From NCBI GenBank assembly GCA_023313575.1, contig JAJTTP010000001.1, positions 3,348,001 to 3,412,000 of the forward strand: a stretch of DNA of 64,000 bases. Direction: 5' to 3'. This stretch comes from Eutypella sp. D-1 (Eukaryota > Ascomycota > Sordariomycetes > Xylariales > Diatrypaceae). The notes under the pieces are model-generated. The model made no database searches and was not told the DNA's origin. It saw only the letters and a list, made by a program, of their open reading frames with translations. The translations under genes and the position numbers were made by a program. Below are positions 55,501 to 64,000 of this stretch, piece after piece (positions within the stretch are counted from its first letter, which is position 1; each line of letters begins with the position of its first letter).

Positions 55501-56261
55501 TGAGGAACTGGCTTCTTGGACCTGCACTATGTAGGCCTGCTCCTTGATGGCGTCTACATCGGCTGCAAGATCGGACTCGAATTTGGACGTGTCAAGGCCT
55601 CTGAGGAATGACTTGGCCTGGCTGATGACCGATTGCTGGCAGAGACTCACGACCTGTGTACAGATATGTACGACCGTGGTGAAGTATCGGGCCAGAAGAG
55701 AACGGAGGGTGTCGGAGCGTGGAAAGAGCAGGACCATCTCGCTATACCGGGGCGCGGACCTCCCAATCCTCATAAAGAGGAGCGACATCTTCTCGAGGTA
55801 CGTAGAGTAACGCGTGAGACTCTAATTAGGAGACGGGGGAGTTAGAACACACCGGCGAACACTAACTAACGGGCGTTATGTACGAGGCACAAATAAACAA
55901 CTCTGCCTACTAGTAAAGTCATGCGGACGAGCGCCCACACGCCACAGGCGATAAGGCTCTGCGACCCCCCGACCAACACGTCGCCGATGGCGGCGTATTG
56001 CTGGACGGACTCGAGGAAACTGGAAAAGCGGGGCCCGAAGCACCTGTGGGCGCCGGCGCCCTCGCGACGGGCCTTCTGATCGATCTGAGCCGTTAGGCTC
56101 ATGACCTCCCGCATGCCGGGCGGCAATCGCGAGCTCGACTCCTGGTGCGCGCGGAACGCAAGGCGGTCCTCGCCGCCTAAGACCACCTCGAAGTCGGATA
56201 TCGCCCGCCCCAGCTCGACTTCGGGCTTCAGGCGCCCAATGGAAGATAGAACTAGCGCCAT
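52534..56261 (-). CDS. NACHT-domain STAND/NLR-like protein
   Basis: Three exons, 55911-56261, 54692-55821 and 52534-54634, encode 1193 residues. The N-terminal region (about 1-200) looks like the DUF7708-type effector domain of fungal STAND proteins, with SQSLIACGVWALVRMTLL joined across intron 1 to SLTRYSTYLEKMSLLFMRIG. The NACHT ATPase follows: Walker A GKLGSGKS at 297-304 and Walker B FLVLDGIDEC at 389-398. Intron 2 removal restores GMFLWARLQIEAI, typical of the end of NACHT domains, followed by a winged-helix-like segment (HFIHHSVRQFLLG). The last ~650 residues show no WD40, ankyrin or TPR periodicity and are unrecognised. Such proteins act as intracellular sensors in heterokaryon incompatibility or defence; that role is inferred. 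Confidence 0.88.
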
Positions 56262-56761
56262 TATGCCACTCTGGGGCTCTGGACGATCACTGCACTGTTA
56301 TAACCATACATGCGGGCCGTAGAAAATGAATGATGGATGATTGGATTTTTTGGTCAGTTCTAGGTTTTGTCGGAGAAATGGTGAACGGAGGTGAAGAGTA
56401 TACCGACGCAAGCAAAAAGCCTACCAGGAAGCCTAGTGAGGCTACCGTTCACGAGAAGGGGGTCCGCCGTGATCCCCGATTCGGCGCCACCGATGTACGT
56501 GATGCATGCCAGTTGGCAAATGATACGTCGTCATCACAGCTATTGGATATACTACATGGATTTTATGCCTATGGATACAGTGGAGATTCCTGGAGCCGTT
56601 CGCCCGGGTGAAGACTGCCTTGTAAGGCTGCTGCCGACCATCGTCATTATCATCCGAAAGCAAAGGGGAGGGGGAATAAGTGACCCCTCAGCCTGAACCC
56701 CCAAAAGAGGGGTTTGCTCCACCCCGTTTTACTTCTTTCTTAATTTTCCCGCTTGCTCCTT
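56262..56761. other. intergenic region
   Basis: Lies between the STAND gene start and the PHB2 stop, both minus strand, so it holds the STAND promoter and the PHB2 3' flank. No gene is visible. Confidence 0.5.
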
Positions 56762-57199
56762 TCACTTCTTGTTCTGATCGTCGCCGCTGAAGACGTTGAG
56801 GCCGAGGCCCTCGGAGTCGAGCATGAGGCGGTTGCGGCCGCCGGACTCCTGCATCTGGGCGGCGATGGCGCGGGCGTTCTCGATCTTCTTGAGCTCGACG
56901 TAGGCGCGGTTCTTCTTGATGGCGTCGCCGATCAGCTCGGCCGAGCGCGCCTCTCCCTGCGCCTTGACCACCATGGCCTGCTTCTCCTGCCGCGCCTTGT
57001 CCACCACGAACGCTGCCCGCTGCGCCTCCTGCTGCGCGACCTGCTTCGCCTCGACCGCCGCCGTGAACTCGGGGGAGAAGGCGAGGTGCTGGAAGGCGTG
57101 GCGAACATGGGGTTAGTATTGATACCGTAATAGTAGTGGCAATAGAAGTAACAGTAATAACATAATAAAAGCATTCTGTAGCGATTCCACGCAGTGGAA

Positions 57200-57239
<40 letters not shown>

Positions 57240-58033
57240 GTACCGTTAGTGACACATCGTCGAGGAGGATATTGAACCTGGCAGCCCTCCTGGACAGGTT
57301 ATCGCGGACGAGGCGGGCGACGCTCTCACGCTGGGTGATGAGCTGGCTGGCGTTGAACTGGGCGACGACGCTCTTGAGGACCTCGTTGACGATGGAGGGG
57401 AGCACGCGCTCGTCGTAGTCGGCGCCGAGGGTGCGGTAGATCTGCGGCAGGGACTGAATCTCGGGCCGCGACAGAACACGGCAGGTGATGTTCACCATCT
57501 GCAGATCCTTGGTCCCCGTCAGGGACGACACGTTCCGCGGCTTCGCCCGCACATCGTAATCGATGGGGGTCTCGAACCAGGGGATCATGAAGTGGGTTCC
57601 TAAACGAAGAGAGGGGAAGGGGAGAGAGCGGAATTAGTTGTAGTCCTATGACAATTGCGCAAGGCGCAAAGCGCAAGACGACAGGTTTAGGCGCCGGCGT
57701 AGGCCCCCCCGGACGAGCCGTCCCCCCACCCGTGCAAGCCGGAGAACTTCTTCTTTTTCTTCTTTTTCTTCTTCTTCTTCAAGACGTACCTTCTGAATAT
57801 ATCTCCTTGCTGACACCACTTATCCTCCGGTACTTGATAGCGCGGTGGCCACCATCGACGTTGAAGAGAGAGTTCTGGATCAACATGGCGCCGCCTCCCA
57901 AGAAAAAGATGCCGGCGAGAGCGCCGCCGATACCTCTCGGGTTCGGAGGGCCGCCGCGGGGGAAGCTGGTCCGGCTCTGGCGCACCATATGGCGCATCCT
58001 CTCAATGTATTCATCCATCGGTGGGCGAGACAT
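56762..58033 (-). CDS. phb2: prohibitin PHB2
   Basis: Three exons, 57790-58033, 57244-57599 and 56762-57088, encode 308 residues. An N-terminal hydrophobic segment ([20 protein letters not shown]) anchors the protein in the mitochondrial inner membrane. The prohibitin/SPFH domain follows: [20 protein letters not shown], then joined across intron 1 to [20 protein letters not shown] and [20 protein letters not shown]. The C-terminal coiled coil runs from [20 protein letters not shown] to the end. PHB2 forms ring complexes with PHB1 that organise cristae and protect newly made inner-membrane proteins. The longer N-terminus and the [10 protein letters not shown] segment distinguish PHB2 from PHB1. 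Intron 2 contains a GA microsatellite. It is divergent from the CSTF64-like gene. Confidence 0.96.
57202..57238. repeat. AG dinucleotide microsatellite in PHB2 intron 2
   Basis: About 18 AG units, read as CT repeats in the PHB2 pre-mRNA. It begins within about five bases of the intron 2 donor, so length changes alter donor context and intron length but not the protein. Confidence 0.9.
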
Positions 58034-58901
58034 CTTGACTGTCGCCTCAATCGATTCGTAATAGGGCGAGGGCGAGGGCGAGGGGTAAATTTTGGTATGA
58101 TGACCGGAGGTGGTGTACTTCCAAGTATAGGTAGTTACTTTTTTGTGATAAAGCTTGAGCTTTGCTTAAGTGCGCCCACCTGCTCCCCCCCTCTAAAATC
58201 CGATCATGACCCGTTTTTTTCTCCGGTGGGGTGCATTTTACATAAGCTATTACTAGTTTGGTTAGCGCAGTATTAGATCGTATCTTACGCTAAAAGTGGG
58301 AAGGAAGGGACCGTGCCCGTAGGTAGCGTTGTAATTGGGAAATATGATTGGAGAATTACATTTACCTACCACCTGCTGGAAAATACAGCCGTAGATCCAA
58401 GGTACATTGAGTTTAGATGGGACCGGAAGCTTTCCACCGACCGCAAGCTCCCACCACCAATTACTTTTGTACTTACCTACTGTAGTACTCACCTACCTCA
58501 AAGGGTCATGAGATAGAGAAAACGAAACTCTTTATCAACATCTTCTCCAAGCATTTTCTCTTCCAAGCTTACAATACCCTTACAATATACGCCATTAAAC
58601 AAACCAAGGAACGTCGACTTCCCACTCACCCCGTTTTCCTTTCCCGTGCCTCCTCAGTTACTTCTTTTACTAGGGCACTTCCATAAGTAGAACAACGCAT
58701 TGCTCCATCCCTGAGCATCTCTGCCAACTCACCACCACCGCCGCCATCACCACTATACGTGCAATAGCAACCGTCTATCAACCATCCTTGCGACACCCTC
58801 TTCCACGAGCCCTCTACGAGCCGTCGACGAAATAAGGTGTACGATATAAAGAGTCTAGTAGACACATTCCTGCTTCCTCTCGGAGCAGATACTCCAGCGC
58901 A
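58034..58901. other. shared promoter region of divergent PHB2 and CSTF64-like genes
   Basis: About 870 bases between two divergent start codons. A GGGCGA tandem repeat lies at about 58064-58085 close to the PHB2 start. No gene is visible. Confidence 0.5.
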
Positions 58902-59964
58902 ATGTCTTCGAAACCTCCATCACGGGTCGTCTTTGTGGGTAACATCCCATACGGTAAAGCACCCAACCACCAGCTATCTATCACATGCAAACAACTTACT
59001 TATAATGGCGCGTAGGACTCTCCGAGGAGCAGATAACCGACATATTTAACACCGCCGGGAAGGTAATCAACTTCCGCCTGGTGTACGACCGGGACACGGG
59101 ACGGCCCAAAGGCTTTGGTTTCGCTGAATACCCAGATGCAGGTACGTCGTCGGTTTTGCAGGACGTCATGGATGATAAGCAGAAAGATTTACTTACATAT
59201 CTTTTCTCCCAACAGATTCTGCCGCCTCTGCGGTACGGAACCTTAACGAATACGATATTATGGGCCGCAAGCTTCGAGTAGACTACAGCGCCGAAGGTAG
59301 ATTGGACGTGGAGGATGGCGCCAATAACAATGGCCCTAGCACGACGGGATCTCACAACCAATCCAACGGGACCTCCTCCACACCTGCGCCAGCCGGTGCC
59401 CTGCCGCCTCTGCCCCCGGGCAAAGAGCTTCCGCCCGGTGTTAGTGCTGTTGATGCGATATCACAAACCCTCAACACGCTCCCGCCCGCACAACTCCTCG
59501 ACATCCTTTCGCAGATGAAGTCGCTCGCTTCGACCGACCCTGGCCGGGCCACGGAGCTTCTGCAGCAGGCCCCGCAGCTCTCCTATGCCATCTTCCAGGC
59601 CCTACTTCTTATGGGCCTGGTATCTCCCGAGGCAATCCACTCCGTCGTCGACACTACCGCCGCCCCGCCCCCAGCGGGCTATCCTCCCGCCGCCACCCCA
59701 GCCACCCTAGCACAGGCGTTCCCTATCGGCGGTGCCGCCACTGGCACGCCCCCCGTCGCTGCCAGCCCCTACGCGCCGCCTCCACAGCCCGCGTACGCAG
59801 CGGCTCCCGCGGCTCCTGCCCCCGCTGCTGTCTCGCCCGAGCAGGAGGCCCTCATCCAACAGGTTATGAGCCTTCCCGAGGAGGTCATCAATCAGCTGCC
59901 CGAGGCAGAGCGGCAACAGATCCTTGCGCTGAGGGCCTCGATGGCGGTCCAGCAGAGGCGTTGA
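58902..59964 (+). CDS. rna15: CSTF64/Rna15-like 3'-end processing factor
   Basis: Three exons, 58902-58953, 59016-59141 and 59216-59964, encode 308 residues. A single N-terminal RRM has RNP2 as VVFVGNIPYG and RNP1 as KGFGFAEY; both introns fall inside the RRM and must be removed to keep it intact (GLSEEQITDIFNTAGKVINF, then DSAASAVRNLNEYDIMGRKL). A hinge-like region follows (SAVDAISQTLNTLPPAQLLD, then MKSLASTDPGRATELLQQAP), which binds CstF77/Rna14. A Pro/Ala-rich linker leads to the C-terminal three-helix domain (SPEQEALIQQVMSLPEEVIN). The protein recognises U/GU-rich elements in pre-mRNA cleavage and polyadenylation in the nucleus. Length is normal for fungi. Confidence 0.94.
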
Positions 59965-62123
59965 GATCTGCTTACCATATGATGACCGTCAATCTGTCGA
60001 ACCTATCAGAGAAGATCCTGAACTTTCTTCCTCTCCCAATTCTGCTTCGAAACCCTCGGCATCCCCTGGCGTAACATTCGGCGTTGGGTTTCTTCTTGTT
60101 GTTCGTGTTCATTCATACCCGGCTAGGCTGTGATATGGCGTTTTTCGGATCTTGATCAAGAGGGGGGCTAGGGTATATGCTTGGGAGAAATAAAAGAGAA
60201 AAAAAGACATAATGCTATTTGGATCATTAGACGGCTTTGATCTCTCGGCTATGGATTTGATGGTCCTCTATTTTGCTGGATATTGTGCTATATAGTAATG
60301 CGCACACAATTTTAAAGCTTAAGACTCAGGGAGGGCTCTATCTATCTTGTATGACTACATAGATAATGCAATGAATGCTAACGCCGGACCCGTCGTACCT
60401 CGTGTGACTTGTGATGCTGAGTTATGTAGGCCCGCACGTAGGCTGCATCACTACCATGCCCCTTACTAGAGTGACGGTGTCATGACAGATCACGGTAGAC
60501 CAATAAATATCTTAGGCGCTACGAGTACAAGATACTTTTTTTCCCATTACACGGGCACTATTCAGGAAGCGCTGGGTAGCATGCAGACCGATGTATCGTC
60601 CATATGCATATATTACCTCCGATATTTTTATAAAACTAGTGAGCAAGTTGTGGCCGCTATAAGCTATCCGCTAGGAATGAAAACTGCACGCTTACTAGAA
60701 TCTTACCTAAACCTTGTTCAACTTGAAAATTGGTGTTTTTTTGGGGGGGGGGGGGGGACAAAAGGTAGTATATAAGTCGTCGGCTACGTGCAGATTGTGC
60801 CGTGGTGTCGGGTTGTTAGTCACGCCCGCCTTCGTGCCTTTGTTCCGTTTCGTTTCGCGTGCCCCTGGCAATCGATAACTGCCTGGACCTCTCCACCCAG
60901 GGGCGTGGGTAGGTAGGCTTGATGATCAATGGGGGGCGAACTTATCCGATACTAGGTACTAGTTATACACCTAGAAGGCCTTTTACATATCGGATGACCT
61001 CACACCTTAGGGAAGATCTAGATCGCTTTCTGGCCAAGTGGGCTAAGGTTTGTGAGGTTGCTGTTTGCGGGGGTTTCTCATTCCATTCGGCATTGCTGGC
61101 AAGCTGGATGATTCGGGAAGTGGTGGAACTGGATATACGGATACCTTATGTGCCAATAAGCATCGCATAGTTCAACCCAACCCACCCCAACCTGTCAAGG
61201 AGTTTTTGGCTGGCGAACTGGCGGGTTGGCGGGTACTTCGTAAAGGCCTGGAAGCTGCATACTCACACAAACCTGCATGTGAAATGGCACCTACGTATGC
61301 TAAGGTAGGTACCTAAAAGTTAAGGTTACCTATGTACATCTTGCTAGGTAACCTTAGCTGGAGGTACCTTGAGTAAGTAGGTACCTCGCAGATTTGTCTG
61401 ACATCACTCTACCCAAAAGCCTGGGCCGGCAAGTTAACTAAGCGTCACCTCATTCGAAAGTCATCAAATTGTAATTGTAATATCCATTGCAGGTACAGCT
61501 GGAGCTTGCAGCAGCAGCAGCAGACCGACGGGCCAGTTAGTGGTCTCTGTCTTTCTGTCTCTCTCGGGGAGAACAATAATAAGCTTTCTTAGCCTTTCCA
61601 AGGTTCCTAAAGAATTAATGTTTCTTCACTGCTTTTTTCAGGATTTCTCTCTGAGGTTCCAATTTTAGCTTTTTCCAATTCCAAAGGTTGATTGATGATC
61701 TTTTTATTTTTATTTTTATTTTTCTTCCACATCTTCTAACATTGTGTTTTCTATCTCCAAGTCTCATACCCGTTACCGGATCGCACCCCCCAACACCAAT
61801 TCAATACAATTAAGTACTCAAAATATTAATTAGCCCCAATACTTGGCTCAAATACTTGGCTTAGTAGTCTGTACTCCATACTTCATTCTTACCCAAACAG
61901 CCAAGCAGGGTTCCGTTCCCGTTACTTCACTTCACTTTACGTTACGTTACGTTGCGTTACGTTCGTGACGTATCTCGACCGCATACATTATCATCTTCTC
62001 TCTATCTCTCTCATTCTCTCTCACTCAAATTCTTTTGACTCTGTCTGGATACATTGGTTTAAACGCTGGCCAACGCCATCTTTCCATCTTCGAAGCTGCT
62101 CCCGCTCCCGCTAGCTTGCCGTA
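59965..62123. other. long intergenic region with homopolymer and pentanucleotide repeats
   Basis: Over 2 kb between the CSTF64-like stop and the CorA-like start. It contains a G15 run (60743-60757), ACCTA/TAGGT sequence near 61290-61390, CAG triplets near 61508-61522, A/T-rich TTTTTA units near 61700-61724, and TTACG pentanucleotides near 61936-61962. Frames at 60482-60775 and 60919-61170 have no protein features. The right part is probably the promoter and a pyrimidine-rich leader of the CorA-like gene. Confidence 0.55.
60743..60757. repeat. G15 homopolymer
   Basis: Uninterrupted run of 15 guanines in gene-free sequence downstream of the CSTF64-like gene. Confidence 0.8.
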
Positions 62124-64000
62124 ATGGCAGCAAGCAATCCATTCTCCGTCCTTGGGAACGGCGCGTCCCAGGATGCGGGCCCATCCGTATCTTCGAGGGA
62201 ACGTTCCGCGAGCCAGGTGATACCCAAGAAGAAAAAGAATAAGGGTGGACGGAAGAGTAAGCGGCCGAGGCGCAAATCCTTCGCCGCTTTACCCGAGGAC
62301 GAGGGTGATCGCCCTACCTCTTCGCGACAGAGGGACGGTTTCTACCTAAAAGGGAATACAAGTGATACGAGTCTCGATAGCGAGGTCTTATTAGACCACC
62401 GGGATCAGTACCCACCTCGTCCGAGACGCCCCTCGACTCAGCCCGCTGCCTCTCCTCAAAATTCCCAGTTTCTCTCCGGCCGTCTATCGACCGTCTTCTC
62501 CCAAAACGACAGCGACGGCACGGGGAACCACGAAGCATCGCCCTTATTATCCGGTTCGGCGAGATTTGATCGCGAGTCCTGGAGGAATTACGGCTCGAGC
62601 GATGGGAGGCCTAAGTCGGACAGGCTCACGCGACGGACTTCGAGTCGATCTAGTAGAAGGCGCACTCTCGCTCCTCCAACCCCGTCACAGAATTACAATG
62701 TCAACTATCCCCCCTCAGTCCCGGGCTCGCCCCCTCTGGGCCCTTCGGATGGAGTCGAGCTAGCATTCGGCGACGTCATGCGCGACGATTACACGCATCC
62801 CATTTCACGTTCCCACAGCATGGACGAGGCCGAGACCGATCCCTTGCTGGATCGATCTTCTCAAGAGAAGAGGCACACCATCGCCATGCAGGCCGAGGAG
62901 GACGTCTGCTTCCCACAGGACGGAATGTCTGAATTGGGAGAGTACGAGCTTAACCAGGCCGTGGATAACAGGCGGCGGAGGCATCGTCGGAAGAAGTGGC
63001 CGGATCTGTCCGTCCTCGAGGAATGGTATAGACTCGAGAAAGGGGTACACAACGAAGGCCAGATCAAGAAGATCACGGAACCTCAACTCGTCAACGGAAG
63101 ATTGCGACCGGTGCATAAGGGCTGGTACTCGACCGAAGACGATGCGCCCTACCGATTCACCTATTTCAACGAGGAGTTCCAGAGCACAATCCACAGCCAG
63201 ACCATTTCTGGACTTGTCCAGCCTGAAGCCAGCTTCAAGGAGCTTTTCATTCCCGATCCTCCTATACTGTCAGATAGCAGTGATGACGAGGATGAAGAGC
63301 CCACCACCCAGGTGTCCGGTTCGGCCAAGAATGGTGAGGGCGGCTTCCGGTCGACCGCTCGTCAAACATCACTGTCCGCTAACAATGGACATTCGGATAC
63401 GACTCTGTCACCCAAACACTTGCCCTCGGGTTCTGCAGCCCCCTCCCGGGAACATTCGAGTGAAGCAAACCCGAGGCCTTCGAAATCTCCTAAGCCCGAC
63501 ATGAAATCCCCCACTCCCCCCGAACCTCCGAATGAGCCACGGTATGGTGAGCGTCCTGTGTGGTGGTTGGACGTGCTCAGCCCTACTGAGCGCGAGATGA
63601 AGTACCTCTCGCGCGCCTTTGGTATTCACCCATTGACGGCCGAGGATATTCTGCTCCAAGAGCAGCGTGAGAAAGTCGAGCTATTCCGCCATTACTACTT
63701 TGTCAGCTATCGGTCTTTCGACCAAGACGAGAACTCCGAGAAGCACCTGGAGCCGCTCAACATATACATCGTGGTCTTTAGGGAGGGCGTCATCTCGTTC
63801 CATTTCAGCCAGACTCCGCATCCCGCTAATGTGCGCCGGAGGGTCCGCCAGCTCAAGGATTATATGATGCTCAGCGCCGATTGGATTAGCTATGCTATAA
63901 TTGACGACATCACGGATGTCTACCTGCCGCTGATCCAGAACATCGAGGATGAGGTCGACGATATCGACGATGCAATCATGCAGCTCCACTCATCTTCGGA
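62124..64000 (+). CDS. CorA-family Mg2+ transporter, MNR2/ALR-like (5' part)
   Basis: The frame is open from ATG 62124 to the window edge, giving at least 625 residues with no intron needed. The first ~430 residues are a hydrophilic Ser/Arg/Pro-rich cytosolic region, with a Lys-rich patch (KKKKNKGGRKSKRPRRK) and a conserved segment around WPDLSVLEEWYRLEKGVHNE. The CorA domain begins near RPVWWLDVLSPTEREMKYLS and includes FGIHPLTAEDILLQEQREKV and VFREGVISFHFSQTPHPANV. The GMN motif and two transmembrane helices lie beyond the window. The family carries Mg2+ across the plasma or vacuolar membrane; the long N-terminus favours the MNR2/ALR group over mitochondrial MRS2. Confidence 0.92.
   Translation, partial: MAASNPFSVLGNGASQDAGPSVSSRERSASQVIPKKKKNKGGRKSKRPRRKSFAALPEDEGDRPTSSRQRDGFYLKGNTSDTSLDSEVLLDHRDQYPPRPRRPSTQPAASPQNSQFLSGRLSTVFSQNDSDGTGNHEASPLLSGSARFDRESWRNYGSSDGRPKSDRLTRRTSSRSSRRRTLAPPTPSQNYNVNYPPSVPGSPPLGPSDGVELAFGDVMRDDYTHPISRSHSMDEAETDPLLDRSSQEKRHTIAMQAEEDVCFPQDGMSELGEYELNQAVDNRRRRHRRKKWPDLSVLEEWYRLEKGVHNEGQIKKITEPQLVNGRLRPVHKGWYSTEDDAPYRFTYFNEEFQSTIHSQTISGLVQPEASFKELFIPDPPILSDSSDDEDEEPTTQVSGSAKNGEGGFRSTARQTSLSANNGHSDTTLSPKHLPSGSAAPSREHSSEANPRPSKSPKPDMKSPTPPEPPNEPRYGERPVWWLDVLSPTEREMKYLSRAFGIHPLTAEDILLQEQREKVELFRHYYFVSYRSFDQDENSEKHLEPLNIYIVVFREGVISFHFSQTPHPANVRRRVRQLKDYMMLSADWISYAIIDDITDVYLPLIQNIEDEVDDIDDAIMQLHSSS

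Noticed and set aside
56753..57130. Leu-rich plus-strand frame
   Set aside because: Antisense of PHB2 exon 3.
60482..61170. Two plus-strand frames of 80-97 codons upstream of the CorA-like gene
   Set aside because: No protein-like features; they overlap homopolymer and repeat-rich intergenic DNA.
1..64000. Biosynthetic gene cluster, CRISPR array, rRNA or tRNA genes, transposase or reverse transcriptase genes
   Set aside because: Looked for and not found: no PKS/NRPS/terpene core enzymes, no regular spaced repeats, no rRNA-like block, no convincing tRNA A and B boxes, and no transposon proteins.

Overview
The window is nuclear DNA of a filamentous ascomycete (Pezizomycotina). Genes are split by short introns of about 50-150 bp with GTA/GTG donors, CTAAC/CTGAC-type branch sites and CAG/TAG acceptors. 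The gene set is fungal: a Zn2Cys6 regulator, an AA9 polysaccharide monooxygenase, a DUF3500 protein, a NACHT-type STAND protein, MED14, RAD21 and PXR1. Protein character and gene style suggest Sordariomycetes, perhaps Xylariales; that placement is inference. All splice models were read by eye: each keeps frame and restores a family-typical protein, but none has been checked against RNA.

Left part (1-22 kb) is accessory in flavour: amino-acid permease (-), Zn2Cys6 factor (+) with an overlapping uORF, QDR/DHA1-type MFS transporter (+), DUF3500 protein (+), GNAT acetyltransferase (-), a C-terminally anchored orphan fragment (-), secreted AA9 LPMO (+), PXR1 G-patch ribosome-biogenesis factor (-), a small coiled-coil protein (+), a secreted Thr-rich protein (+) and a membrane-anchored histidine phosphatase (+).

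Middle part (23-44 kb) is mostly housekeeping: four-exon RUB1/NEDD8 (+), Elongin A (-), cohesin kleisin RAD21 (-), Golgi Ca2+/Mn2+ ATPase PMR1 (+), a membrane-anchored SprT-like HExxH protein (+), a ten-exon HMT1-type ABC transporter (-) and a DUF7053-like protein (-).

Right part (44-64 kb): MED14 (-), a NACHT STAND protein (-), prohibitin PHB2 (-), the CSTF64/Rna15-like 3'-end processing factor (+), and the 5' part of a CorA/MNR2-like magnesium transporter (+) that runs off the window.

The genes do not form one pathway and no biosynthetic cluster is visible. Gene-free stretches of 1-2.4 kb carry simple repeats and a recurring 10-bp palindrome, TACCTAGGTA. Several housekeeping introns hold a long poly-C run on the sense strand. 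The least-explained proteins are the membrane-anchored SprT-like protein, the STAND protein with a ~700-residue uncharacterised C-terminus, the secreted Thr-rich protein and the anchored fragment near 11.4-12.0 kb.
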